A DNA stretch of 64,000 nt from Pedobacter terrae (GTDB lineage Bacteria; Bacteroidota; Bacteroidia; Sphingobacteriales; Sphingobacteriaceae). The notes under the pieces were generated by a model that was not told the origin of the DNA, searched no databases, and worked only from the letters and a program-made list of their open reading frames with translations. Made by a program: the position numbers and the translations under genes. Below, piece after piece: positions 43,668-51,832 of the stretch. Within the stretch, counting starts at the first letter, position 1. Each line of letters begins with the position of its first letter. Where the stretch lies: positions 1-64,000 of the forward strand of contig NZ_FNCH01000020.1 in NCBI RefSeq assembly GCF_900100705.1. Reading direction: 5' to 3'.

Positions 43668-44081
43668 ATGAGAAACAACAGGTTGGAGCTATTAAATCCA
43701 TACATCGGCAAATGGAAAACAGAAGGTTTAACAAAATCAGGAGACGTAATTACCGGAACTGACACCTATCAGTGGGTTGATGGAGGCTTTTTTTTAAAAC
43801 GTCAGGTTGATGTGATGTTCGGAAATAAAACGATCCAATCATTAGAAATTACACATTATGATGATATGGAAGATGTTTTTAGATCGCAATCTTTCGATAA
43901 TGCGGGCTGCATTTCAATATCTACCCTTAAAATTTATGATGATATCATTTTAATATTTGCTGATGCCGAAAGATTTAAGGGAAATTTTAAAACCCATACG
44001 ATTGAAGGCACATGGGAGCAATTTGATGGTAAAAACTGGGTGCAGTGGATGGATGTAACGTTGACGAAGATTTCCATGTAA
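43668..44081 (+). CDS. DUF1579-like hypothetical protein
   Basis: The 137-aa soluble protein begins LLNPYIGKWKTEG and contains TYQWVDGGFFLKRQVD and IEGTWEQFDGKNW. The N-terminal 'IGxWxxEG' and later 'GxFxxRxxD' segments are those of DUF1579-type beta-barrel proteins. It has no signal peptide. It follows the DinB pair by 19 bp and precedes a repeat and a VOC gene, so it may be in the same transcript. Function is unknown. Confidence 0.7.
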   Translation: MRNNRLELLNPYIGKWKTEGLTKSGDVITGTDTYQWVDGGFFLKRQVDVMFGNKTIQSLEITHYDDMEDVFRSQSFDNAGCISISTLKIYDDIILIFADAERFKGNFKTHTIEGTWEQFDGKNWVQWMDVTLTKISM

Positions 44082-44144
44082 CGTCTGGCTGAACTTGTTT
44101 CATCATCTTAACTAAATGGATCCTGGAAAAAGTTCAGGATGACG
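44082..44144. repeat. Interspersed repeat element (family B)
   Basis: Imperfect inverted arms (44082-44102 with 44121-44144) carry the ggctgaacttgttt...ttcaggatgacg pattern. It lies directly after the stop codon of the DUF1579-like gene. Confidence 0.6.
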
Positions 44145-44214
44145 AGCGTTCGTCACAATAACATAATAGCAAAACAAATCATAACAAACCCTAAAAGGAT
44201 TAAAACAACAAAAA

Positions 44215-44631
44215 ATGGCAACACTTAACACGTATTTAAATTTTAACGGAAACACCGAAGAAGCATTCAACTTTTACAAGTCAGTTTTTGGCGGCGAATT
44301 TTTGGTATTGCAACGTTATAAAGATTCACCAGGTTGCGAAGGCATGCCTTTGAGCGATCAGGAAAAGTTGATGCACATTGCTTTACCCATAGGCGGTAAT
44401 ATTTTAATGGGTACCGATATAACCAATCCGATGCCACCAGCAACATTTGGTACCGGCATTTCACTTTCAATCGATGCCACCAGCGAAGACGAAGCCAAAC
44501 GTTTATTTAATAGTCTATCAGCAGGAGGTACTGTAACTATGGCGCTAGAAAAAACTTTTTGGAATGCGCTTTTTGGTATGGCTACAGATAAATTCGGCAT
44601 TCAATGGATGGTGAACTATGATTATAAGTAG
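44215..44631 (+). CDS. VOC-family (PhnB-like glyoxalase fold) protein
   Basis: The 138-aa protein has the PhnB/VOC start (YLNFNGNTEEAFNFYKSVFGGEF) and the second half IGGNILMGTD followed by a terminal WMVNYD. The fold is of the glyoxalase-bleomycin resistance type. In Bacteroidota such genes often accompany DinB and DUF1579-like genes, as here. The substrate is unknown. Confidence 0.82.
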   Translation: MATLNTYLNFNGNTEEAFNFYKSVFGGEFLVLQRYKDSPGCEGMPLSDQEKLMHIALPIGGNILMGTDITNPMPPATFGTGISLSIDATSEDEAKRLFNSLSAGGTVTMALEKTFWNALFGMATDKFGIQWMVNYDYK

Positions 44632-44999
44632 GAGGGGGAGTCTGGAGTCCGTAGTCGTGGGTCTTTAGTCCAGGATTAGCAATATAACAATGATCAAATA
44701 CCATGATTGATCTACCAATGAACTATCAACAATAAATAAATAGACCATTAAGAAGTTAATGGTGTTAAGGCTTTATTAATTGTTATAACTTATTTGGCTA
44801 TCAATCTATAAGCAAAAGAGGCAGTTTAAAATTCCGCATCTATTATTAATTAGTTCAATGTTCAATCACCAATAAACTAATGACTAATGAACTAATGACT
44901 AATAAACTAATGACCAATGAACTAATGACCAATGGACTAATGACCAATTGAACAAATAAATTTTACTATTTTTAAATATAAAACCAAAAATTAAACCAT
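44632..44999. other. 368-bp intergenic region with inverted and tandem repeats
   Basis: It contains an 8-bp perfect inverted repeat (44744-44751 with 44756-44763, loop gaag) and the 15-bp tandem array at 44866-44950. No gene is supported. An opposite-strand reading through the array encodes repeated WSLVH units, which reflects the array itself. Confidence 0.6.
44866..44950. repeat. Tandem repeat, about 5.7 copies of a 15-bp unit
   Basis: The units are variants of tgaccaatgaactaa at 44866-44880, 44881-44895, 44896-44910, 44911-44925, 44926-44940 and a partial copy to about 44950. They lie about 50 bp upstream of the DoxX gene, so copy number may affect its expression. Confidence 0.85.
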
Positions 45000-45377
45000 A
45001 TGAAAATTGCAGTAATTGTTGTACGCGTACTTCTGGCCGCCATGTATCTTTTTGCTTCTGTAAGCTTTTTTCTCCACTTAATGCCGAAAGCACCAGAAAT
45101 GACAGCGGCTCAAACCACATTTATGTCGGGCGTAATGGCATCTGTTTATTTAATGCCCTTAATTAAAGCCACCGAGTTAGTTGGTGGAATACTCTTGCTT
45201 ATTAACCGTACTGCGCCATTGGCTGCATTGATCATTTTTCCGGTCACACTAAACATTTTCCTGTATCATGCATTTTTAGGTCCTAAAGATTTACCCCTGG
45301 TTGGTGCAATGCTTATATTTAATTTATTTCTTTTTTATGCCTATCGCGCCAAGTATCTGCCCATCGTTTCAAAGTAA
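45000..45377 (+). CDS. DoxX-family membrane protein
   Basis: The 125-aa protein has four hydrophobic helices (about residues 3-22, 50-68, 72-90 and 98-116) with the DoxX-like pattern VRVLLAAMYLFASVSFF and LVGGILLLINR. DoxX-type proteins are small inner-membrane proteins of unclear redox or transport function. It lies alone downstream of a tandem repeat array. Confidence 0.8.
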   Translation: MKIAVIVVRVLLAAMYLFASVSFFLHLMPKAPEMTAAQTTFMSGVMASVYLMPLIKATELVGGILLLINRTAPLAALIIFPVTLNIFLYHAFLGPKDLPLVGAMLIFNLFLFYAYRAKYLPIVSK

Positions 45378-45477
45378 TTTTAAAGTTTTTTAAAATTCTC
45401 ATACTTTTTCTCTTTATTTAGTGTTTCGATATAAGGTGTAATGATTATCTTTAAAAACTAACTAGAAATAAAAAAAT

Positions 45478-45909
45478 ATGAGAAAATTCCCATTTTTAAT
45501 GCTGCTCTTTGTAGCCATATCGTTTTCTGCTTTTGCGCAGAACAAAGATGCAATTGTAGGCAAATGGCTTAATCCATCGGGCGAAGGACAAATAGAAATC
45601 TATAAAAAAGGTGATAAATTCTATGGTAAACTGGCCTGGATAAAAGAGCCAAACATAAACGGCAAGCCAAAACTGGATGTTAAAAATCCTGACGAAAGTT
45701 TGCAAAAGCGTCCTTTGTTAAATCTGGAAATATTAAAGAATTTTGTTTATGATGACGGCAAATGGACTGATGGAACTATTTATGATCCTAAAAGCGGTAA
45801 AACGTATAGCTGTAATATGAGCTTAAAAGGTGCTGATGTGTTAAATATCCGCGGATATATAGGTATTTCACTTTTAGGCCGATCTGAAACTTTTAGACGG
45901 GTAAAATAA
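45478..45909 (+). CDS. DUF2147-family exported protein
   Basis: The 143-aa protein has a signal peptide (ending SFSAFAQ) and the DUF2147 features: the GKWLNPSGEGQIEIY strand pair, the Lys/Asp-rich middle, KWTDGTIYDPKSGKTYSC and the C-terminal RGYIGISLLGRSETFRRVK. The family is a small secreted beta-barrel of unknown function, widespread in Bacteroidota. The next gene follows after 7 bp and is probably coexpressed. Confidence 0.85.
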   Translation: MRKFPFLMLLFVAISFSAFAQNKDAIVGKWLNPSGEGQIEIYKKGDKFYGKLAWIKEPNINGKPKLDVKNPDESLQKRPLLNLEILKNFVYDDGKWTDGTIYDPKSGKTYSCNMSLKGADVLNIRGYIGISLLGRSETFRRVK

Positions 45910-45916
45910 TTTATAA

Positions 45917-46936
45917 ATGAAGAAAATTTTATGGTGCCTTTTATGGGCACCTTTTTTTTGCGCGGCGCAGTCGTATTCTATAAAACCGCTGAATGAGCAT
46001 GCTAAAACCAGCTTACGCGGACTAAGTGTGGTATCCGATCAGGTTACCTGGGTAAGCGGGAGTAATGGGGCAGTTGGTAAAACTACAGATGGCGGTATCA
46101 CCTGGAAATGGGTAAACCCGAAAGGTTACGAAAAAATCGATTTCAGGGATATTGAAGCCTTTGATGATAAACAGGCCATTGTTGTAGGTATTGCCTCGCC
46201 AGCTTATATCCTAAAAACCATTGATGGAGGAGAAACCTGGACAGAAAATTATAAAAATGTAGATTCAGCAATATTTTTGGATGGTTTAGGTTTTTGGGAT
46301 AAAAATAAAGGAATCATTTTTGGCGATCCCATAAATGATAAAATGCAATTGCTTAAAACGGTTGATGCAGGCAAAAGCTGGCAGGATATTTCGAAAAGTC
46401 TGAAAATCAACCTGACGAAAGGAGAAGCTGGTTTTGCAGCCAGTGGAACAACTATCAAAACATTACCTGGAGGTAAAACCTGGATTGCAACGGGGGGTAT
46501 GGTTTCTAACGTTTACTTTTCTCCGGATTATGGACAAAGCTGGCAGGTATTCAAATGTCCGATTTTACAGGGCGAGGGAAGTACAGGCCCTTTCTCTATT
46601 GATTTTTTTAATGAAAAAACGGGTATAGTTGTTGGCGGTAATTATTTAAAGGATAAAGATAATTCGAATAATGTGCTTTTAACAAACGATGGGAGCAAAA
46701 CCTGGCTAAAGCCTGCCGGACCTGTTTTAGGGTTTCGATCGGCTGTGGCTTATATTAATGCTAAAACTTTAATTGCTACAGGTACTTCAGGCACTGATAT
46801 TTCTACCGATGGCGGTCAGCACTGGAAACAGATTTCAGATAAGAGTTTTAATGCTGTTCAAAAGGCTAAAAAAGGCAAAGCAGTTTTGTTAGCTGGCAAT
46901 AATGGCGTAATCTATCAGTTAGATGCCGCCAATTAA
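45917..46936 (+). CDS. Exported YCF48/BNR-repeat beta-propeller protein
   Basis: The 339-aa protein starts with a signal peptide (MKKILWCLLWAPFFCAAQ). It is built of repeats with the Asp-box/YCF48 pattern TTDGGITWKW, TIDGGETWTE, TVDAGKSWQD and STDGGQHWKQ spread over the chain. These form a propeller like the plant HCF136/YCF48 photosystem assembly factor and bacterial sialidase-type BNR proteins. The role here is unknown; it is exported. It follows the DUF2147 gene after 7 bp. Confidence 0.82.
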   Translation: MKKILWCLLWAPFFCAAQSYSIKPLNEHAKTSLRGLSVVSDQVTWVSGSNGAVGKTTDGGITWKWVNPKGYEKIDFRDIEAFDDKQAIVVGIASPAYILKTIDGGETWTENYKNVDSAIFLDGLGFWDKNKGIIFGDPINDKMQLLKTVDAGKSWQDISKSLKINLTKGEAGFAASGTTIKTLPGGKTWIATGGMVSNVYFSPDYGQSWQVFKCPILQGEGSTGPFSIDFFNEKTGIVVGGNYLKDKDNSNNVLLTNDGSKTWLKPAGPVLGFRSAVAYINAKTLIATGTSGTDISTDGGQHWKQISDKSFNAVQKAKKGKAVLLAGNNGVIYQLDAAN

Positions 46937-47075
46937 TATTAGGCTTCGAATATGTAACAATTTTAATAACTGCCATTCTAACATTAAAACAATAATTTAA
47001 ATAGCAGAAATGATAAAATTTTGTTTCTTTGCTGTTAACTAAAACTTTAATTTTAAACATACACACAATCGCTCG

Positions 47076-47891
47076 ATGGATTTTTTGCACACAATTTTAG
47101 GGGATGATATACAAGCTGGATTATTAATTATTTTGAATTTAATTGTAATCGAGAGTTTATTATCGGTTGATAATGCTGCTGTTTTGGCAACCATGGTAAT
47201 GGATCTGCCTAAATCGCAGAGAGAAAAAGCACTAAAATATGGCATTATCGGTGCTTATGTTTTCAGGGGTATCTGTTTATTCCTGGCAGCGTGGTTAGTT
47301 AAAATCTGGTGGTTAAAACCACTTGGCGGTTTATACTTATTATATCTTGCTTTCGATTATTTTAGAAAAAAGAACAATAAAAAGAATGAGGAAGAAGAGG
47401 AAGTAGATAAAAGCAAAAGCTGGATCTATAAATCTACTGTTGGCCTGGTGGGTACTTTTTGGGCTACTGTTGCCCTGGTAGAAGTGATGGACTTAGCTTT
47501 CTCTATTGATAACGTTTTTGCTGCGGTAGCCTTTACCGATCACATCTGGTTAATTTATATTGGTGTTTTTATCGGGATTCTGGCCATGCGTTTTGTGGCA
47601 CAGGCTTTTGTGAAACTAATGGAGAAATTTACCTTTTTAGAAACCGTAGCCTTTATCGTAATCGGTGTTTTAGGTATTAAACTTACTTCGTCATTATTTA
47701 CGCATTTTTATCCCGAATCGCCAATTTCTCATGCCATTGAAGGGGAACAAACAGATCTTTTTGTGTCTATTTTTACCGTAGCCATTTTCATTATACCCGT
47801 AATAACCTCTGTTTTGTTCAACTATCCCAAAAAGCACAAGAGTGATATTGTTATCTCGGAAGAAGCTGAAAAAGTATTGGATAAGTCGTAA
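47076..47891 (+). CDS. TerC-family membrane protein
   Basis: The 271-aa protein has about seven helices with the two TerC signatures IESLLSVDNAAVLA (near residue 27) and DLAFSIDNVFAAVA (near residue 142), each carrying an SxDN acidic site. TerC proteins are linked to tellurite resistance and to Mn/Ca homeostasis. A charged cytoplasmic loop (KKNNKKNEEEEEVDK) lies in the middle. It begins the ter-type gene run; the HAD gene follows after 104 bp. Confidence 0.9.
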   Translation: MDFLHTILGDDIQAGLLIILNLIVIESLLSVDNAAVLATMVMDLPKSQREKALKYGIIGAYVFRGICLFLAAWLVKIWWLKPLGGLYLLYLAFDYFRKKNNKKNEEEEEVDKSKSWIYKSTVGLVGTFWATVALVEVMDLAFSIDNVFAAVAFTDHIWLIYIGVFIGILAMRFVAQAFVKLMEKFTFLETVAFIVIGVLGIKLTSSLFTHFYPESPISHAIEGEQTDLFVSIFTVAIFIIPVITSVLFNYPKKHKSDIVISEEAEKVLDKS

Positions 47892-47995
47892 ATTTTACGG
47901 CTTGTCTGTCATAAATCTTACAATCAACCGCTTCTAATTATACAATCAAATGTGTAATATTAGAATTTATTAAACAGATTACGAAACAGGGTGCA

Positions 47996-48700
47996 ATGGC
48001 TTTTTACAAACACTACTCATTCGATCTTTGGTTAACGTTGATTAAGTCTAATCCAACTTATAAGCAGGAACGGGTACAGTATTTTTTCAGAAATTTTAAT
48101 AGCAAGCATAAAAGCATTGATGAAATTGCCATCACTTTCCGCCAGGTAGATTTGATGGTAAACGCCATTAATGAAAAAGCCGGTAAAAATGTGGATGCTG
48201 ATGAAATGTATTTAATGATCATCAGCATGATCAATGATTACGATTTCAACTTTAGTGAGGTAGACCTTGAAGTACTCGATCAGGATATGGAACAGATCGT
48301 ATTTAACCATATGCCACAACTTTACTGTACCGATTGTTTAACTGTATTGGACAAAATTAAAGATTCGGGCAAAAGCTCTACCAATATACTGAGTAACACC
48401 GGTTTTATTAAAGGTAAAACCTTAAAAAAGGTCATCGAACATTTAGGTATCGGTCAGTTTATAGATTTTCAGCTTTATTCTGATGAAGTGCGCATGTCGA
48501 AACCCAATGCTGGCTTCTTTCAGTTGATGTTAGATCGTATTGACAGAACAAAACATCCTGGATTATTGTTATCAGACGTGATCCATGTTGGAGATAATCC
48601 CCATGCCGATATCCGCGGTGCAGAAGCACTGGGGATTAATAGTATGCTGATCAATTCCAACAAATTATCTATCTTAAACCTACTCTATGATACCGTATAA
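47996..48700 (+). CDS. HAD-family hydrolase of the ter cluster
   Basis: The 234-aa protein is a haloacid dehalogenase-fold hydrolase. Motif I reads FDLWLTL, with Asp and Thr in place and the usual second Asp replaced by Trp. Motif II is LSNTG, motif III MSKPNAGFF and motif IV VGDNPHAD. The Trp suggests a dehalogenase-like or specialised phosphatase. A HAD enzyme next to a PRTase is known from ter gene neighbourhoods. Its stop overlaps the PRTase start by 14 bp. Confidence 0.85.
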   Translation: MAFYKHYSFDLWLTLIKSNPTYKQERVQYFFRNFNSKHKSIDEIAITFRQVDLMVNAINEKAGKNVDADEMYLMIISMINDYDFNFSEVDLEVLDQDMEQIVFNHMPQLYCTDCLTVLDKIKDSGKSSTNILSNTGFIKGKTLKKVIEHLGIGQFIDFQLYSDEVRMSKPNAGFFQLMLDRIDRTKHPGLLLSDVIHVGDNPHADIRGAEALGINSMLINSNKLSILNLLYDTV

Positions 48701-49523
48701 TTTCTCTCTTCACAAAATAGACAATACCGTCGATTTTGGCTTTAGTGCCGATGATTACAGTCGTTTTAAGTTTGGTGATGATCTGGTAGCCAGAGCTTTT
48801 GGAAAAGACCTCGCCGATGGTTTTATCAGGTATTACCTGGCCGATAATTTAATTGCCGGTCAGATTGTGGTGATTTCCAGCCCTTACAGTTTTATCCCTA
48901 CGGCAACTTTTGCCATGAAAAACTATTTCGTTTGCCAGCTTAACCGTTGGCTGGTCGAAAATGGTGGTTTAGTTGTACAGGAAACGAAAGTACACAGAAC
49001 CATTACCTACAAAGAAGATTATGGCGAGTTAAGTGCTGAAGAAAGACTGTCGCTCATTGGTAACGATTCATTCCATATTGATAAAGATTTTCTAACGGGT
49101 AAAACGCTGTTATTTCTGGATGATATCAGGATTACCGGAAGCCATGAGCGGATGATTTTAAAAATGGCAAAAGAGTATGGCTTAAAAAATGAAATGCATA
49201 TGCTTTATTTTGCCGAACTGGTGAATAAAAACATTCATCCCAATGTAGAGAACTTCCTGAATTACCATCAGATCAAATCAATTTTTGATCTGGAAGATAT
49301 TATTGATAGCGGCAATTTCAGGTTTAATACCCGCATTGTAAAATACATTTTAAATACGAATTCGAGCAGTTTTACCATCTTTTTAGAACGCCGGAGCGCC
49401 GATTTTATCAATCAGCTTTACGACCTGTCGTTAGGGAATAATTACCATACAATAGAAGCGTACGCTAAAAATTTACATCTTATAAAAGACTATATCAAAA
49501 ACAACAATTATAAATTAATTTAA
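48687..49523 (+). CDS. Phosphoribosyltransferase-like protein of the ter cluster
   Basis: The 278-aa protein contains the PRTase PRPP-binding motif LLFLDDIRITGSHE (about residues 152-166) with the DD pair and TGS loop. The flanking region (about 60-200) fits a type I PRTase fold, and the C-terminal 60 residues are a separate helical part (IEAYAKNLHLIKDYI). It shares a 14-bp overlap with the HAD gene, and terD follows after 2 bp, so it is tightly embedded in the operon. The nucleobase or acceptor is unknown. Confidence 0.82.
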   Translation: MIPYNFSLHKIDNTVDFGFSADDYSRFKFGDDLVARAFGKDLADGFIRYYLADNLIAGQIVVISSPYSFIPTATFAMKNYFVCQLNRWLVENGGLVVQETKVHRTITYKEDYGELSAEERLSLIGNDSFHIDKDFLTGKTLLFLDDIRITGSHERMILKMAKEYGLKNEMHMLYFAELVNKNIHPNVENFLNYHQIKSIFDLEDIIDSGNFRFNTRIVKYILNTNSSSFTIFLERRSADFINQLYDLSLGNNYHTIEAYAKNLHLIKDYIKNNNYKLI

Positions 49524-49525
49524 AT

Positions 49526-50080
49526 ATGGCTATTAATTTGCAGAAGGGGCAGCGTGAAAATATCGATGCGCCTAAATTTACAATAGGTTTAGGTTGGGAT
49601 ACCAACAGCTCTTCAACAGGTTCAGCATTCGATTTAGATGCTTCAATTTTTATATTAAACGACCAGAAAAAACTGATTTCTGACGAAAATTTTGTATTCT
49701 ACAATAACCTGGTTTCACCAGATGGTGCTGTAGAGCATACCGGTGATAATTTAACAGGTGATGGTGACGGCGATGATGAGCAGATTAAAATTGATTTAAC
49801 TAAGGCTGATGCCAAAGTAAGTGAGATCTGTGTGGTGGTAACCATTCATGATGCAGAAAGCAGAAGACAGAATTTTGGTCAGGTTAGAAATTCTTTCATC
49901 CGTATTTTCGATGCGGTAACCAATGAAGTAATTTTAAAATATGAATTAGAAGAAGATTTCTCTATTGAAACAGCTGTGGAATTCGGAAGGATTTACAAAC
50001 GTGAAGGCAAATGGAAGTTTGAAGCTGTTGGCGTAGGTATGAAGGGCGGTTTACAGGATTATTTAAACAAATATCAATAA
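49526..50080 (+). CDS. TerD-family protein, first copy
   Basis: The 184-aa protein begins MAINLQKGQR and has the TerD calcium-binding pattern, with FDLDASIF near residue 37, the Asp-rich GDNLTGDGDGDDEQ near residue 72 and SFIRIFDAVTN. TerD-type proteins bind calcium and are thought to take part in signalling or assembly with membrane partners in tellurite and stress responses. It is 2 bp after the PRTase gene and 4 bp before the second copy. Confidence 0.92.
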   Translation: MAINLQKGQRENIDAPKFTIGLGWDTNSSSTGSAFDLDASIFILNDQKKLISDENFVFYNNLVSPDGAVEHTGDNLTGDGDGDDEQIKIDLTKADAKVSEICVVVTIHDAESRRQNFGQVRNSFIRIFDAVTNEVILKYELEEDFSIETAVEFGRIYKREGKWKFEAVGVGMKGGLQDYLNKYQ

Positions 50081-50084
50081 TATT

Positions 50085-50699
50085 ATGGCAATCAATCTTC
50101 AAAAAGGACAGCGCATCAGTCTGGAAAAAAGCAATGGCAGCAAACTTCAGAATGTTTGTGTAGGTATTAACTGGGGCGCTATTGAAAAGAAAGGCCTTTT
50201 CGGTTTCGGATCATCAAAAGAAGCGGTAGATTTAGACGGAAGCTGTGCATTATACAACGAAAACAAACAGCTTTTAGAGGTAGTGTACTTTGGTAACCTT
50301 AAATCTAAAAACGGTTCGGTAAAACACAGCGGCGATGATTTAACTGGCGATATGGGTGGCGATGATGGTTTAGATAACGAGATCATCACACTTGATTTTT
50401 CACAGTTGGATGCCAATGTAAATTATGTTGCCTTTGTATTAAACAGCTTTAGAGGTCATGATTTTGGTACGATTCCTTTTGCTTCCATTCGTATTTATGA
50501 AGGCACAACAAAACGTGTAAACGAGGTTTTTGCTAAATTCGACATTGCCAACGGAGCTAATTTTGCAGGTCACGTATCAATGGTAATGGGTGTTTTTTAT
50601 AAGAAAAACGGCGAATGGAAATTTAATGCCATTGGCGAACCAACTAAAGATAGAAAATTGGAAGATACCGTTAAAACCGTGACTCAAAACTATTTATAA
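50085..50699 (+). CDS. TerD-family protein, second copy
   Basis: The 204-aa paralogue also begins MAINLQKGQR and has VDLDGSCALY, the acidic loop GDDLTGDMGGDDG and RIYEGTTKRVNEVFA. It lacks some of the first copy's acidic residues and has extra insertions (KKGLFGFGSSK). The two copies share an identical start but otherwise differ widely, so they are old paralogues. It is followed by telA after 28 bp. Confidence 0.92.
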   Translation: MAINLQKGQRISLEKSNGSKLQNVCVGINWGAIEKKGLFGFGSSKEAVDLDGSCALYNENKQLLEVVYFGNLKSKNGSVKHSGDDLTGDMGGDDGLDNEIITLDFSQLDANVNYVAFVLNSFRGHDFGTIPFASIRIYEGTTKRVNEVFAKFDIANGANFAGHVSMVMGVFYKKNGEWKFNAIGEPTKDRKLEDTVKTVTQNYL

Positions 50700-50727
50700 G
50701 CCGTAAAAGCTGGTCATAAATCAAACT

Positions 50728-51825
50728 ATGGAAACCAACCCAAACGTTACTCAGGACCTTACTCCGGTTAAACTGGATAAGGACGGAAATGTTGACCTCG
50801 AAAAAATAACAGCCGAGGAAACAACCAAATATAAGGAAATTGGAAAATCGCTAGAACCATCGGATGTAAATTCGATTCTGAATTATGGAAGCGATGCCCA
50901 AAACTCCATGGAGAAATACAGTAATGATTTTTTATCATCTGTACGTACCTACAACAGTGGCGAAGTTGGTGGTTTAATTAACGAGCTGCTAACCGAACTA
51001 AATTATATCGATGTATCTGAATTGGAACAGAGCGGCTTTAAGAGTTTTATCTCGAGGATTCCATTCTTGAAAAATTTAGTGGTTGATGTGAAGAAGCTTT
51101 TCCAGAAATATGATGTGGTGGTTAATAATATTGATAAAATTACCAACAAAATAAAAGCTGGAAGATTAAACTCAATCAAAGATAACAGCTCGCTGCAAAC
51201 CATGTTCGATAGCAACGTTGGGTATATCCACCAGATGGAAGAACTGATTATTGCCGGACAGTTAAAGTATAACGAACTGAGTATCAAACTGGCCGAAATG
51301 GAAGGTCGCCCGGCCGATTACCAGGATTATGAAATTGCCGATTTAAGGGATTTTATTAGTCGATTGGATAAAAGACTGGCCGATATGAAGATTGTACGTT
51401 TTATTATGTTGCAATCTTTAGCACAGATCCGTGTGGTGCAGAACAACAATACTTCCATTGCAGAAAAAGCACAGTCGATAGTTTCTACCACCATTCCGGT
51501 ATGGAAAAACCAATTGACTATTGCGGTTGCTTTACAAAGGCAAAAGGCCAATGTAGAGATGCAGAAGAAAATTTCGGATACCACCAATACTATTTTGCAG
51601 AAAAACGCAGAGATGCTAAAACAAAACAGTATTGATGTAGCCAAAGAGAATGAAAAAACAGTAGTATCTTTGGAAACCTTGAAACGAACCACTTCATCGC
51701 TGATTGAAACCCTTAACGAAGTGAAACAGATCCATGAAGTAGGTGCACAGAGTAGAAGAGTGTTAGATGGCGAACTTAAAACTTTGGAAGCAGAGTTAAA
51801 AAAGAACGTAACGAGGGTGAATTAA
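50728..51825 (+). CDS. TelA/KlaA-type toxic anion resistance protein
   Basis: The 365-aa, helix-rich, soluble protein belongs to the TelA family, first defined by plasmid tellurite resistance. Characteristic parts include the ISRIPFLKNLVVDVKKLFQKY region, SNVGYIHQMEELIIAG (about residues 150-170) and VQNNNTSIAEKAQSIVSTTIPVWKNQL (about 235-260). The last third is long coiled coil. It follows the TerD pair and precedes a gene I cannot assign. Confidence 0.88.
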   Translation: METNPNVTQDLTPVKLDKDGNVDLEKITAEETTKYKEIGKSLEPSDVNSILNYGSDAQNSMEKYSNDFLSSVRTYNSGEVGGLINELLTELNYIDVSELEQSGFKSFISRIPFLKNLVVDVKKLFQKYDVVVNNIDKITNKIKAGRLNSIKDNSSLQTMFDSNVGYIHQMEELIIAGQLKYNELSIKLAEMEGRPADYQDYEIADLRDFISRLDKRLADMKIVRFIMLQSLAQIRVVQNNNTSIAEKAQSIVSTTIPVWKNQLTIAVALQRQKANVEMQKKISDTTNTILQKNAEMLKQNSIDVAKENEKTVVSLETLKRTTSSLIETLNEVKQIHEVGAQSRRVLDGELKTLEAELKKNVTRVN

Positions 51826-51832
51826 TTAAAAT

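Noticed and set aside
44899-45120. Leftward frame with repeated WSLVH units
   Set aside because: It is the translation of the 15-bp tandem array and the DoxX antisense; no independent evidence for a protein.
45376-45397. 9-bp A/T-only stem overlapping the DoxX stop codon
   Set aside because: The stem is made only of A-T pairs and would be weak; too little to call a terminator.
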